Below, piece after piece: positions 9,259 to 17,324 of a stretch of 64,000 nt of DNA. The stretch spans positions 186,001-250,000 of the forward strand of contig NZ_JAIEUI010000001.1 of assembly GCF_022234545.1 (NCBI RefSeq), in the 5' to 3' direction. A program made the position numbers and the translations under genes. Position 1 is the stretch's first letter; the number at the start of each line of letters is the position of its first letter. The stretch is from Paenibacillus piscarius. GTDB lineage: Bacteria > Bacillota > Bacilli > Paenibacillales > Paenibacillaceae. A model generated the notes under the pieces. That model searched no databases and was not told the origin of the DNA. It saw only the letters and a program-made list of their open reading frames with translations.

Positions 9259-10167
9259 ATGCCCAGGATCAGCTCTTCCACCGGCGACCGCTTGTTTGTT
9301 ATCTGCAATTACACCTTCATGGTAATACTCATGATCGTGACGCTCTACCCGTTCATCAACGTGCTGGCTGTTTCGCTTAACAACGCGCAGGATTCGATCA
9401 AAGGCGGTATCTATCTGCTCCCCAGAGAGTGGACGCTGGCGAATTACAGTTATATTTTCAAGGAAGCGACGATTTTCCATGCCACCTTCATCTCTGTGCT
9501 GCGGACCGTCATCGGAACAGTAGTGACTGTCTTCTGCTCAGCGATGCTCGCCTATACGCTCAGCAGACAGGACTATGTCCTGCGCAAGTTCATCACGATT
9601 GCCTTCATTATGACGATGTACTTCAACGGGGGGCTGATTCCGAACTATCTGCTGATCCGCGATCTGGGGATGGTGGGCAGCTTCTGGGTCTACATTCTTC
9701 CGGGGATCATCGGCGTGTTCAACCTTATTATTATCCGTTCCTTCATTGAAAATCTGCCGGAGAGCATTATCGAATCGGCGAAGATTGACGGGGCGGGGGA
9801 CTTCAGAACCTTTTTCAGCCTCATTCTGCCGCTGACGGTGCCCGTTCTCGCTACGGTGGCCCTGTTCTCGGGAGTGTTCCAGTGGAATTCCTGGTTCGAT
9901 GTGTTCCTCTACAACTCCTCGGATGAGAAGCTGAGTACCCTGCAATATGAGCTGCAGAAGATTCTGCAGAACTCCAACACAACCACTGGCACCTCATCGC
10001 TGGACGGGATGATTCAGGGAGCGACCGGAGGGCAGCAGAATGCGGTCACGCCGATGTCTGTCCGGGCCACGATGACGATTGTCGCCTCGGTGCCGATTAT
10101 TATGGTGTATCCGTTCCTGCAGAAGTATTTTGTGAAGGGCATGATGGTCGGCGGGGTCAAAGGGTAG
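9259..10167 (+). CDS. Sugar ABC transporter permease (YtcP-like)
   Basis: This 302-residue membrane protein is the second permease of the cassette. It has about six transmembrane segments, an EAA loop with ESAKIDGAGDF and ILPLTVP, and the C-terminal VKGMMVGGVKG typical of YtcP-like proteins. I chose the ATG at 9259 because AAGGAGGTG sits about 8 bases upstream. The longer open frame from 9205 would overlap the upstream permease. The start lies 16 bases after the upstream stop, so the genes are cotranscribed. Its close counterpart is at 52711. Confidence 0.93.
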   Translation: MPRISSSTGDRLFVICNYTFMVILMIVTLYPFINVLAVSLNNAQDSIKGGIYLLPREWTLANYSYIFKEATIFHATFISVLRTVIGTVVTVFCSAMLAYTLSRQDYVLRKFITIAFIMTMYFNGGLIPNYLLIRDLGMVGSFWVYILPGIIGVFNLIIIRSFIENLPESIIESAKIDGAGDFRTFFSLILPLTVPVLATVALFSGVFQWNSWFDVFLYNSSDEKLSTLQYELQKILQNSNTTTGTSSLDGMIQGATGGQQNAVTPMSVRATMTIVASVPIIMVYPFLQKYFVKGMMVGGVKG

Positions 10168-10183
10168 GTTTAGATAGTCTAAA

Positions 10184-10193
10184 TTGTATACAA
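10184..10193. promoter_or_regulatory. TTGTATACAA palindrome (GntR-type operator candidate)
   Basis: A perfect 10-base palindrome lies 17 bases after the permease stop codon and directly abuts another palindrome, TTTAGATAGTCTAAA (10169-10183). A second near copy, TTGTATACAT, is at 10272-10281. Sites of this form are typical of GntR-family sugar-acid regulators. No GntR gene is in the window. Confidence 0.35.
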
Positions 10194-10225
10194 CCGCGGT
10201 TCCATAGCGGGAATGGTATTAGAGG

Positions 10226-10262
10226 GATCGCATGCCTTGATGTGCAGGGTATGCGGTCTTTT
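10226..10262 (+). terminator. Rho-independent terminator of the first importer cassette
   Basis: GATCGCATGCC pairs with GGTATGCGGTC over 11 positions, including two G-T pairs, and is followed by TTTT. It ends the transcript of the genes at 3025-10167 and separates them from the beta-helix gene at 10354. Confidence 0.7.
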
Positions 10263-10271
10263 CTGTTGGAG

Positions 10272-10281
10272 TTGTATACAT
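10272..10281. promoter_or_regulatory. Second TTGTATACA palindrome, before the beta-helix gene
   Basis: TTGTATACAT contains the 8-base palindrome TGTATACA, 72 bases before the ATG at 10354 and 88 bases after the copy at 10184. Its position suits an operator for the beta-helix gene. The function is inferred only from the repeat and its location. Confidence 0.35.
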
Positions 10282-10353
10282 GGTTATAGCAATATCGAGA
10301 GAATTCATTTAAAATGTCCATATGACATATAAGAAAGAGGAGGATTTCATCAT

Positions 10354-12378
10354 ATGGAATATCATGTTGCAATTCAGGGGAGCGATCAGGCTCCCGGTAC
10401 AGCGGCTGAGCCCTTCCGCTCCATCTCCCGCGCTGCGGCGCTGGCGGAGCCGGGGGATACAGTTACCGTTCATGCGGGTACATACAGGGAATGGGTGAGC
10501 CCGGCTAACGGGGGAACTGAGGAACTGCGAATTGTCTATCAGGCTGCCGGGGACGGGGAAGTCGTTATCACAGGGGCTGAGCCGGTGGCAGATTGGCAGG
10601 ATGAAGGAGACGGGGTCTGGAGTACAGAGGTACCGAACAGCCTGTTTGCGGTGCGCAATCCTTTTAAGGAGAAATTGTATGGCGACTGGCTGTTTGAAGG
10701 GGCGTTCGAGCCTCATCTGGGGGAGGTCTACCTGGACGGCAAATCGCTGTATGAAAGTGATAGCGTTACCAAGCTGCATGATCCCAAGGTATGGCCGCAG
10801 GCCAAGTACGCGGAGGATTCTCTTCTGCAGTGGTATGCGGAGGTAAGCTCGAATGCTACTAAAATCTGGGCGAACTTCGGGGGCAAGGACCCGCGCCGGG
10901 AGAATGTGGAGATCAGCGTGCGCCCCTATTGCTTCTGGCCGGAGAAGACAGGGCGCAGCTATATAACCGTCAAGGGCTTCACGCTCCGCCAGGCGGCTCC
11001 GCAGTGGGCCCCGCCAACAGCATTACAGGAAGGGCTGATCGGCCCCCACTGGAGTAAAGGCTGGATTATTGAGGACAACCACATCTGCGAGTCCAAATGC
11101 ACTGGGGTCAGTCTGGGTAAAGAAATCTCAACCGGACACAACGAATGGTCGAAGGGCAAGATGAAGGGCGGGACGCAGCGGGAGCAGGAGGTTATTTTCC
11201 GCGCACTCCGCCAGGATTGGCATAAGGACAACATTGGCAGCCATATCGTGCGCAATAATGTGATTCATGATTGTGAGCAGGCCGGTGTCGTTGGTCATTT
11301 GGGCGGGGCCTTCAGCCAGATTGTCCAGAACCGGATTTATAATATCCATCATAAACGGATTTTTCATGGGGCAGAGGTGGCCGGAATCAAGCTCCATGCT
11401 TCCTTGGATACCCAGATCAGCGGGAATGTGATCTACAGCTCCTACCGGGCATTATGGCTCGATTGGCAGGCGCAGGGCACCCGGATCAGCCGGAACGTAT
11501 TCTACGACAATCTGTCCGAGGACTTCTTCATGGAGGTGTGCCACGGCCCTTATATGGTGGATCACAACCTGTTCCTGTCGCCGATGAACTTCCGCAATAT
11601 GGCCCAGGGCGGCGCGTTCGTCCATAATCTGTTTGCCGGCCGGTTCGTGGTGCGCTCTGAGCTTACCCGTTATACACCGTACCATATGCCGCATGAGACG
11701 GCGGTCGCCGGGTACAGCAATATCGCGGGCGGAGACGACCGGTATTACAACAATATCTTCCTGCGTGATGAGGACACGGACAATGAGGTCGTGCCGATGA
11801 CGTTCTTCGAGCATCTGCCGCTTGCCCCAAGAGAGCAGATTAACGATAACGGTGAACGGGTGATGGACGGGATTCCTGATAATTCCCGCTGTTATCTGCA
11901 TCCGGTCGGACTGGGCGGCTACGACGAGCATCCGAATGCGCTGGATAAGCAGTGGTGGGAGTTCACCAAGGAAGAGATCAAGGCGCTGATTGATTCCGGG
12001 AAGCCGTTCCACCCCGAGCAGATGGCCCTTCCCGTCGCGGTTCAGGGCAATCTGTATCTGAAAGATGCGGTGCCGGGCACCCATGAGCTGAAAGCGAAAG
12101 TCTACGCTGACAAGGGACTTGAGATTGAGGTTGATCCGGCCTCCGGCAAGGTGCAGGTGCATATTGTGAACCCTGAGCTGCTGCGTGCCGCAGCGCCTAC
12201 GGTAGTTACAACGGATCTGCTGGGCAGAAGCTATCACGCCGAGATGCGCTACGAGGAGCCGGACGGCACGCCGTACCGCCTCGACCGCGACTTCTTTGGT
12301 ACACAGCGCCCGGACTCGAATGTGACGCCTGGACCGTTTGAGCTAACGGATGATAGTCCGGTGAAGATTGTGCTGTAA
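10354..12378 (+). CDS. Right-handed parallel beta-helix enzyme, cytosolic
   Basis: The 674-residue protein opens with a DUF1565-like strand pattern (EYHVAIQGSDQAPGTAAEPF) and continues with helix-coil repeats such as ISGNVIYSSYRALWLDWQAQ and ISRNVFYDNLSEDF, typical of a single-stranded parallel beta-helix. Such folds are shared by pectate lyases, pectinases and GH141-type glycosidases. I cannot assign the reaction. There is no signal peptide, so it should act on imported oligosaccharides. AGGAGG lies 9 bases before the ATG. It stands alone between two terminators, with TTGTATACA-type palindromes upstream that suggest its own regulator. Confidence 0.8.
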   Translation: MEYHVAIQGSDQAPGTAAEPFRSISRAAALAEPGDTVTVHAGTYREWVSPANGGTEELRIVYQAAGDGEVVITGAEPVADWQDEGDGVWSTEVPNSLFAVRNPFKEKLYGDWLFEGAFEPHLGEVYLDGKSLYESDSVTKLHDPKVWPQAKYAEDSLLQWYAEVSSNATKIWANFGGKDPRRENVEISVRPYCFWPEKTGRSYITVKGFTLRQAAPQWAPPTALQEGLIGPHWSKGWIIEDNHICESKCTGVSLGKEISTGHNEWSKGKMKGGTQREQEVIFRALRQDWHKDNIGSHIVRNNVIHDCEQAGVVGHLGGAFSQIVQNRIYNIHHKRIFHGAEVAGIKLHASLDTQISGNVIYSSYRALWLDWQAQGTRISRNVFYDNLSEDFFMEVCHGPYMVDHNLFLSPMNFRNMAQGGAFVHNLFAGRFVVRSELTRYTPYHMPHETAVAGYSNIAGGDDRYYNNIFLRDEDTDNEVVPMTFFEHLPLAPREQINDNGERVMDGIPDNSRCYLHPVGLGGYDEHPNALDKQWWEFTKEEIKALIDSGKPFHPEQMALPVAVQGNLYLKDAVPGTHELKAKVYADKGLEIEVDPASGKVQVHIVNPELLRAAAPTVVTTDLLGRSYHAEMRYEEPDGTPYRLDRDFFGTQRPDSNVTPGPFELTDDSPVKIVL

Positions 12379-12395
12379 GGCACTAAATGGTTGAG

Positions 12396-12421
12396 AAGCC
12401 TGTCCCCTGGGACAGGCTTTT
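12396..12421 (+). terminator. Terminator of the beta-helix gene
   Basis: AAGCCTGTCC pairs with GGACAGGCTT around a short loop and runs into TTTT, 18 bases after the stop codon. This is a strong intrinsic terminator. Confidence 0.85.
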
Positions 12422-12477
12422 GTGTGTTTTGAGGGATTTCATGAGCATGTGCGCTCTCCACGAAGGCGGGGACCCAA

Positions 12478-12658
12478 ATGTATGACGAAAACAGTATACA
12501 ATGTGGCTGTGCTGGGGCGAGCGGAGCGGATGTATGTGGAAAACAGCATACAATCGGGACTGTACGGGGCGAGCGGACTGAATGTATGTGGAAAACAGTA
12601 TACAATGGGGCTGAGCGGGGCCGAGTGGCCCGGATGTATGCTAAAAACAATATATAAT
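12478..12658. repeat. Tandem array of four 52-bp hairpin repeats
   Basis: Four 25-base cores start at 12478, 12530, 12582 and 12634, exactly 52 bases apart. Each reads roughly ATGTATGTGGAAAACAGTAT then ACAAT, with TGTAT/ATACA arms around an A-rich loop, and is followed by a GC-rich spacer containing GGGGCGAGCGGA. The fourth core is degraded. A fifth would be expected near 12686, where the match is lost just before the Tn7-like element begins. The spacers are as conserved as the cores. The array shares its design with the one at 43899-44279. Confidence 0.85.
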
Positions 12659-12716
12659 GGGGCTGTACGGGGCCTAGTGGACCGAATGGATGAAATGATC
12701 CTAATGTTTAAAGAAT

Positions 12717-12773
12717 ATAAAGTATTAGACTGAAAAATAAAGTTGTAGACTGAGAAAATAAAGTACTAGACTG
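12717..12773 (+). repeat. Left-end transposase-type binding sites (three)
   Basis: ATAAAGTATTAGACTG (12717-12732), ATAAAGTTGTAGACTG (12737-12752) and ATAAAGTACTAGACTG (12758-12773) are direct repeats spaced 20 and 21 bases apart. The dense spacing resembles the right end of Tn7, where TnsB sites overlap. Confidence 0.85.
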
Positions 12774-12905
12774 GGGAGTTTCATTAAGCTAACGGGCAGG
12801 TTAACGCCCAAATGGGTGTTTCATTTACAGAATGTGGGATAGTTTTCTCTATAGTACTGCCCACTCGTGTCAGCTGATATATACCTCGAACGAAATACCG
12901 CGGGG

Positions 12906-12934
12906 ACAAAAAAAGGGACTAATTAAAGTCCCTC
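12906..12934 (-). terminator. Terminator of the OLD-family gene
   Basis: On the minus strand GGGACT pairs with AGTCCC around a six-base loop and is followed by eight to nine T residues. It lies just past the stop codon at 12943. Confidence 0.85.
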
Positions 12935-12942
12935 GAACAGCC

Positions 12943-14883
12943 TTAGAACAACTTATTGATTTCTATAAACATCTTTTCAAATCTATTTAGCGTATTCGGA
13001 TTAAATTGTTTACTTTCCCACGCCAACTGAGTTAGTTTGTGAGCAGGTCGATAATGATTAAATCTAGGCTTTCCGATTACCTTATTGATTTGAGGGATAA
13101 TTTGGTTAATTTTTGTGCCTAAGTCACTAACTGAAATATCATTATGTTCTCCAAACGCCGAGTTAAACCATTGGAGGTATTCCTCTTTTTCAAATAAGTC
13201 TTCAATGTCCGCGTAATTTCCACCGATGTTCGAAAACTCGTCGAAGAATCTTATATTTTTCTCTTTAATTATTTGGTGCATTATAAGACTTTCAACTTTT
13301 TGCTTTCCTTTTTGATCTGTGAAGGTATCTAATAAGCATACTACATTTAATTTACTACCTCTTAACAGAGAAATAAACGTCGCTACTTTATCTAAACCAC
13401 CTACGGGCACAATTGTTATATCCTGTTTTAAACCCTTTCGTCCTACCGATTCAAGAGCACCGGACAGTACTGTCAGATATAATAAATCAGCCGGTCCCTC
13501 CACTAATAAATTATTTTTAGAAATATATAAATTTTGTGCGATGTCGTATCCTAAGGCAGCCTGTAATGGGAACAACGTATCGGAGTCTTTTTCCTCGATA
13601 GCCTCTGAGATATAACTTCCTTTCTTGGGATCCATAGAGTCAAATACCGTTCTAACTTGATGTAGTTTAGTGGAATCAATCATAAAAGGAGAATGGGTAG
13701 TATATATAACTTGATACTCAGTTGCCAACTTTTCCTCGATAAACCTAAGTAAATCTTTTTGAGCTGATGCATGGAGGTTTAACCCAGGCTCATCCAGTAA
13801 AAGAATATATTGCTTAGAACCTTTGTTTTGAATTTTACTGAACCAAACAAGAAAGGAGAAGAACCAAATAAAACCTTTACTCCTATTTTTCAGTGGTAAA
13901 GACACCCTGTGTTTTGTATTTCTTATGCGAATATTAAGTATTTTATCCTCACTCATTATGGTATTATTTGGGTTTTTTTCAATTACTGTCTCAATCTCAA
14001 ATTTTATCTCAAGGTTACTGTTAGTGGTCCAATATTCTAAGAACTCGTCTGTTATTGCGTTTGAGGTTGCCTCCAACTCAGAGATAAATGACTCAAAGCT
14101 GTCAGCATTACTCAATTCCTCGATATCTATATTCGCCAACTCAAAAAGTGCTTTTGCTGTATTAAATTCCTCGCGGGAAAAATCAGAATCAATAATCTCA
14201 TTTTTCATCTTGTTGATGCTTATACGAGAAGGAATAGTAAAATACTCATCGAAATACCAAAACTTTGGCATTTTAACTTTGAGATATCTACATGCTATAT
14301 AACCTTCCACCAAATTTGCCCAGTTATAGGCGTGTTGTACGATTTTTTCTTTAATGTGCTTCAATACTTCTGCAGCGCCTTCATTTTGCTCGCAAAGAAC
14401 AATAAGTTCTTTGACAGTCTTAGCGATATTAATTGAAGACTTAACTTCATCTTCCAGATCAAAGCTATCAAGTATATTTGTTATGTATTTCTTCTCGTCG
14501 GCTATAACTCCCGAATAAACATTTTTACCCTTATACTTAACACTATAGGAAAACTCCTTGCTTAAAAAAACGTTTTTTCCGAGATCTGCTTCAATTTCCT
14601 TTAACAATGCATCTTCTAATTCAAACGTACATTTTACTACCTCGATATCCTCTAATCCGCTTTTTTGATAACTTTTCCACTCATTTTTAGGAAAATCAAA
14701 TGAGTCGTCGAACTTAAAAGTAGGAATATCCTCAAAATAATTGAATTTAGCTAGTGCCTCTAATATTGATGTCTTACCAGATTCGTTTTTACCAACTATT
14801 CTTGTGATTCCTTCATCAATACCAACTTCTTGTAGATGCAAAAAACTCTTATATTTATTTATGACCACTTTTGTCAACTTCAT
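12943..14883 (-). CDS. OLD-family ATP-dependent endonuclease (ATPase plus TOPRIM)
   Basis: The 646-residue protein has an SMC/ABC-like ATPase with Walker A GKNESGKT (31-38) and Walker B ILLLDEP (near 362), then the H-loop-like TTHSPF. A C-terminal TOPRIM nuclease region follows, with LLVEGPADLLYL (Glu near 462) and CLLDTFTD (near 517). I chose the ATG at 14883 because GGTGGAG lies about 7 bases upstream and the protein then starts directly with MKLTKVVINKYKSF, the usual N-terminus. The longer frame from 14988 lacks support. No UvrD-like helicase neighbour is present, so it fits the stand-alone class. OLD proteins act in phage interference and DNA processing. Its AT-rich codon use differs sharply from the neighbours and it is the only gene inside the Tn7-like element. 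Confidence 0.88.
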   Translation of the reverse strand: MKLTKVVINKYKSFLHLQEVGIDEGITRIVGKNESGKTSILEALAKFNYFEDIPTFKFDDSFDFPKNEWKSYQKSGLEDIEVVKCTFELEDALLKEIEADLGKNVFLSKEFSYSVKYKGKNVYSGVIADEKKYITNILDSFDLEDEVKSSINIAKTVKELIVLCEQNEGAAEVLKHIKEKIVQHAYNWANLVEGYIACRYLKVKMPKFWYFDEYFTIPSRISINKMKNEIIDSDFSREEFNTAKALFELANIDIEELSNADSFESFISELEATSNAITDEFLEYWTTNSNLEIKFEIETVIEKNPNNTIMSEDKILNIRIRNTKHRVSLPLKNRSKGFIWFFSFLVWFSKIQNKGSKQYILLLDEPGLNLHASAQKDLLRFIEEKLATEYQVIYTTHSPFMIDSTKLHQVRTVFDSMDPKKGSYISEAIEEKDSDTLFPLQAALGYDIAQNLYISKNNLLVEGPADLLYLTVLSGALESVGRKGLKQDITIVPVGGLDKVATFISLLRGSKLNVVCLLDTFTDQKGKQKVESLIMHQIIKEKNIRFFDEFSNIGGNYADIEDLFEKEEYLQWFNSAFGEHNDISVSDLGTKINQIIPQINKVIGKPRFNHYRPAHKLTQLAWESKQFNPNTLNRFEKMFIEINKLF

Positions 14884-15010
14884 GAGTGACTCCACCTTAT
14901 ATAGTACATTCATCAATTTTACAGAATCCTCCATAATAATACCATTTCTATCAAGCTCAAAACAGCTATATGTCGTTTTTTTGCACAATTTAGCCCATGT
15001 CTTTAATAAA

Positions 15011-15065
15011 TTAAAGTGTAAGACTGAATTTTGAAGTAATTGAGTAAGAAAAAAGTTTTAGATTG
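15011..15065 (+). repeat. Two extra transposase-type sites in opposite orientation
   Basis: TTAAAGTGTAAGACTG (15011-15026) and AAAAAGTTTTAGATTG (15050-15065) each match 13 of 16 positions of the end motif but point the opposite way to the right-end sites. A TGT at 14998 lies 13 bases before the first one, one base off the spacing at the true ends. They may mark a nested or decayed end. Confidence 0.6.
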
Positions 15066-15155
15066 CGACACGGGAAACGTTAGTTAAACGACAACAGAAG
15101 GAGTCTGCGACTATATTTATCAAGTCTTGGTCCGTCGCTGCTTCTTTTAATTGAT

Positions 15156-15239
15156 CAGTCTAAAACTTATTATTCAAAAGCTGAAGATTCCTCAATTCTA
15201 AAATCGCGTCATATCAAAGACTCCAGTCTAATACTTTAT
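15156..15239 (-). repeat. Right-end transposase-type binding sites (two)
   Basis: On the minus strand, ATAAAGTATTAGACTG (15224-15239) is identical to the first left-end site, and AATAAGTTTTAGACTG (15156-15171) is a second copy 68 bases further in. The sparse layout resembles the left end of Tn7. The 14884-15346 stretch otherwise holds no gene. Confidence 0.8.
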
Positions 15240-15349
15240 TTTCAACGAACAACTAACAGATCTCTGCCTATAAAGGGATGGGGGGTATTCCATATAATAG
15301 AAGAAGCTTGAAATGATTAGAGTCGAACGAATGGAGCTGATGTGAAGTG

Positions 15350-16252
15350 ATGAAGGCAGTTCATGAGAAGTATATAGACACCCCGGAGAATTTTAACACC
15401 GTTCATGCCTTTTTAAGAAAAATGGTAACCTTGACTGGAAAGCTTCAGACCTGGGAATTTGTCAGATTCGAGTTCTGGAACCAGTACGAAGCGCCCAAAA
15501 GTGCAGACCCAAATTTTATGGAGCATAATGCACACCTATGGAAGAATGAAGCCGGTGAGATCACAGGCCTGTTCATTTCCGAATCCGGAGGCGGTTTCTT
15601 CAGCTTAATCGTTCATCCGGATTACCCGTATCTGGCGGACGAGATGGTCGCATGGACACGGAATGTATGGGGTAAGGAGAAAAAGAAGCTCAACACCGAT
15701 TGCTATCCCTACGGTCTGGAGGTTAAGGCTCTATTAGACCAGGGATTTGTCCAGGATTCCCATATCGGGAATACAAGAAGATATGATCTGCTACATACAG
15801 AGTACACCTGCTTGGATCTGGAAGAAGGATTCTCGATACGGAGCATGGCCGAAATAGCAGACGAAGAATCGAAGGGCGAGTTGATTGAACAGATCTTCTC
15901 TCCGTCTGATTCCGGCCCAGTCAAGGTAGAGTATTGGAGAAAAACTCTGCCCTCCTATCTTGCGGAGCTTGATTTCTCTGTGGTTGATGATAAGGGCCGG
16001 CATATTGCCTTTTGCTTCGGGTTCGTGGATCAGGATAACGGGATTGCGGTCATAGAGACCATTGGGACCCACCCGGATTACCGGCAACGGGGTTTCGGCA
16101 AGGCGGTGGTTACCGCATGTTTCTTGCGGCTGAAAGAGCAAGGTGTGAAAACGGCTTATATTACGGGGTTTTCAGCCGAAGCTAATGCACTCTATCAATC
16201 TTTGCAGCCGGTGGAGATTATTCCAGTTAATTCATATGTGTATGAGTTTTAG
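15350..16252 (+). CDS. GNAT-family N-acetyltransferase
   Basis: The 300-residue protein looks like two tandem acetyltransferase-type folds. The C-terminal one holds the acetyl-CoA motif IGTHPDYRQRGFGKAVV (about 239-255), matching the R/Q-x-x-G-x-G/A signature. The N-terminal half (about 1-140) is weaker and may be a degenerate GNAT fold. An in-frame GTG at 15347 directly precedes the ATG at 15350, and GGAG at 15333 could serve either. TATAAT at 15293 may be its -10 element, 42 bases outside the Tn7-like right end. The acceptor substrate is unknown. Confidence 0.85.
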   Translation: MKAVHEKYIDTPENFNTVHAFLRKMVTLTGKLQTWEFVRFEFWNQYEAPKSADPNFMEHNAHLWKNEAGEITGLFISESGGGFFSLIVHPDYPYLADEMVAWTRNVWGKEKKKLNTDCYPYGLEVKALLDQGFVQDSHIGNTRRYDLLHTEYTCLDLEEGFSIRSMAEIADEESKGELIEQIFSPSDSGPVKVEYWRKTLPSYLAELDFSVVDDKGRHIAFCFGFVDQDNGIAVIETIGTHPDYRQRGFGKAVVTACFLRLKEQGVKTAYITGFSAEANALYQSLQPVEIIPVNSYVYEF

Positions 16253-16378
16253 ATACAGTCCGTATAGTCCGTTATAGCTGGACTTCCATGCACCATATAT
16301 ATTTTTCCGAAGCAGGTTCCTCAGCAGGATTTCACACTTAGTTTATCGAATAAACAAAGCGTGAAGATATACATATAA

Positions 16379-17182
<804 letters not shown>

Positions 17183-17243
17183 GGAGCAGAGGGTGTCCGG
17201 GAGCGAAGGCCCCCTGATTTTGCGGGAAGAACGGTTACCATTA

Positions 17244-17295
17244 ACAAAAAAGGCAGTCCCAAAGCCATCTGCATGGCTCCGGGGCTGCCTCTTCT
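17244..17295. terminator. Bidirectional terminator between the esterase and binding-protein genes
   Basis: AGGCAG (17251-17256) pairs with CTGCCT (17285-17290) around an inner AGCCAT/ATGGCT stem. A run of A residues precedes it, giving T residues on the minus strand, and CTTCTTTT follows on the plus strand, so it can serve both converging genes. Confidence 0.75.
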
Positions 17296-17324
17296 TTTAC
17301 AGCTTACGCGTAACGCTCACTTGC

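Larger units (their letters stand above)
12705..15251. mobile_element. Non-autonomous Tn7-like element carrying an OLD-family nuclease
   Basis: Both ends begin with TGTT and carry ATAAAGTATTAGACTG exactly 12 bases inside the terminus (12717-12732, and inverted at 15224-15239). That is the offset of the first TnsB site in Tn7 as I recall it, and the motif resembles the Tn7 site AATAAAGTCTTAAACTG. The left end has three sites spaced 20-21 bases apart (12717, 12737, 12758). The right end has sites at 15224-15239 and 15156-15171. The flanks are CCTAA (12700-12704) and ACTAA (15252-15256), a 4-of-5 match to the 5-bp duplication Tn7 makes. The interior is markedly AT-rich and holds one gene. No transposase gene is present, so movement would need proteins supplied in trans. 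Confidence 0.8.

Noticed and set aside
12422..12733. Open frame across the 52-bp repeats (103 residues)
   Set aside because: It crosses the hairpin array and the Tn7-like left end, changes reading frame relative to each repeat, and has no family resemblance.
14741..15034. Small plus-strand frame at the right side of the OLD gene
   Set aside because: It lies antisense to the N-terminus of the OLD gene and runs into the element end, with no ribosome site.
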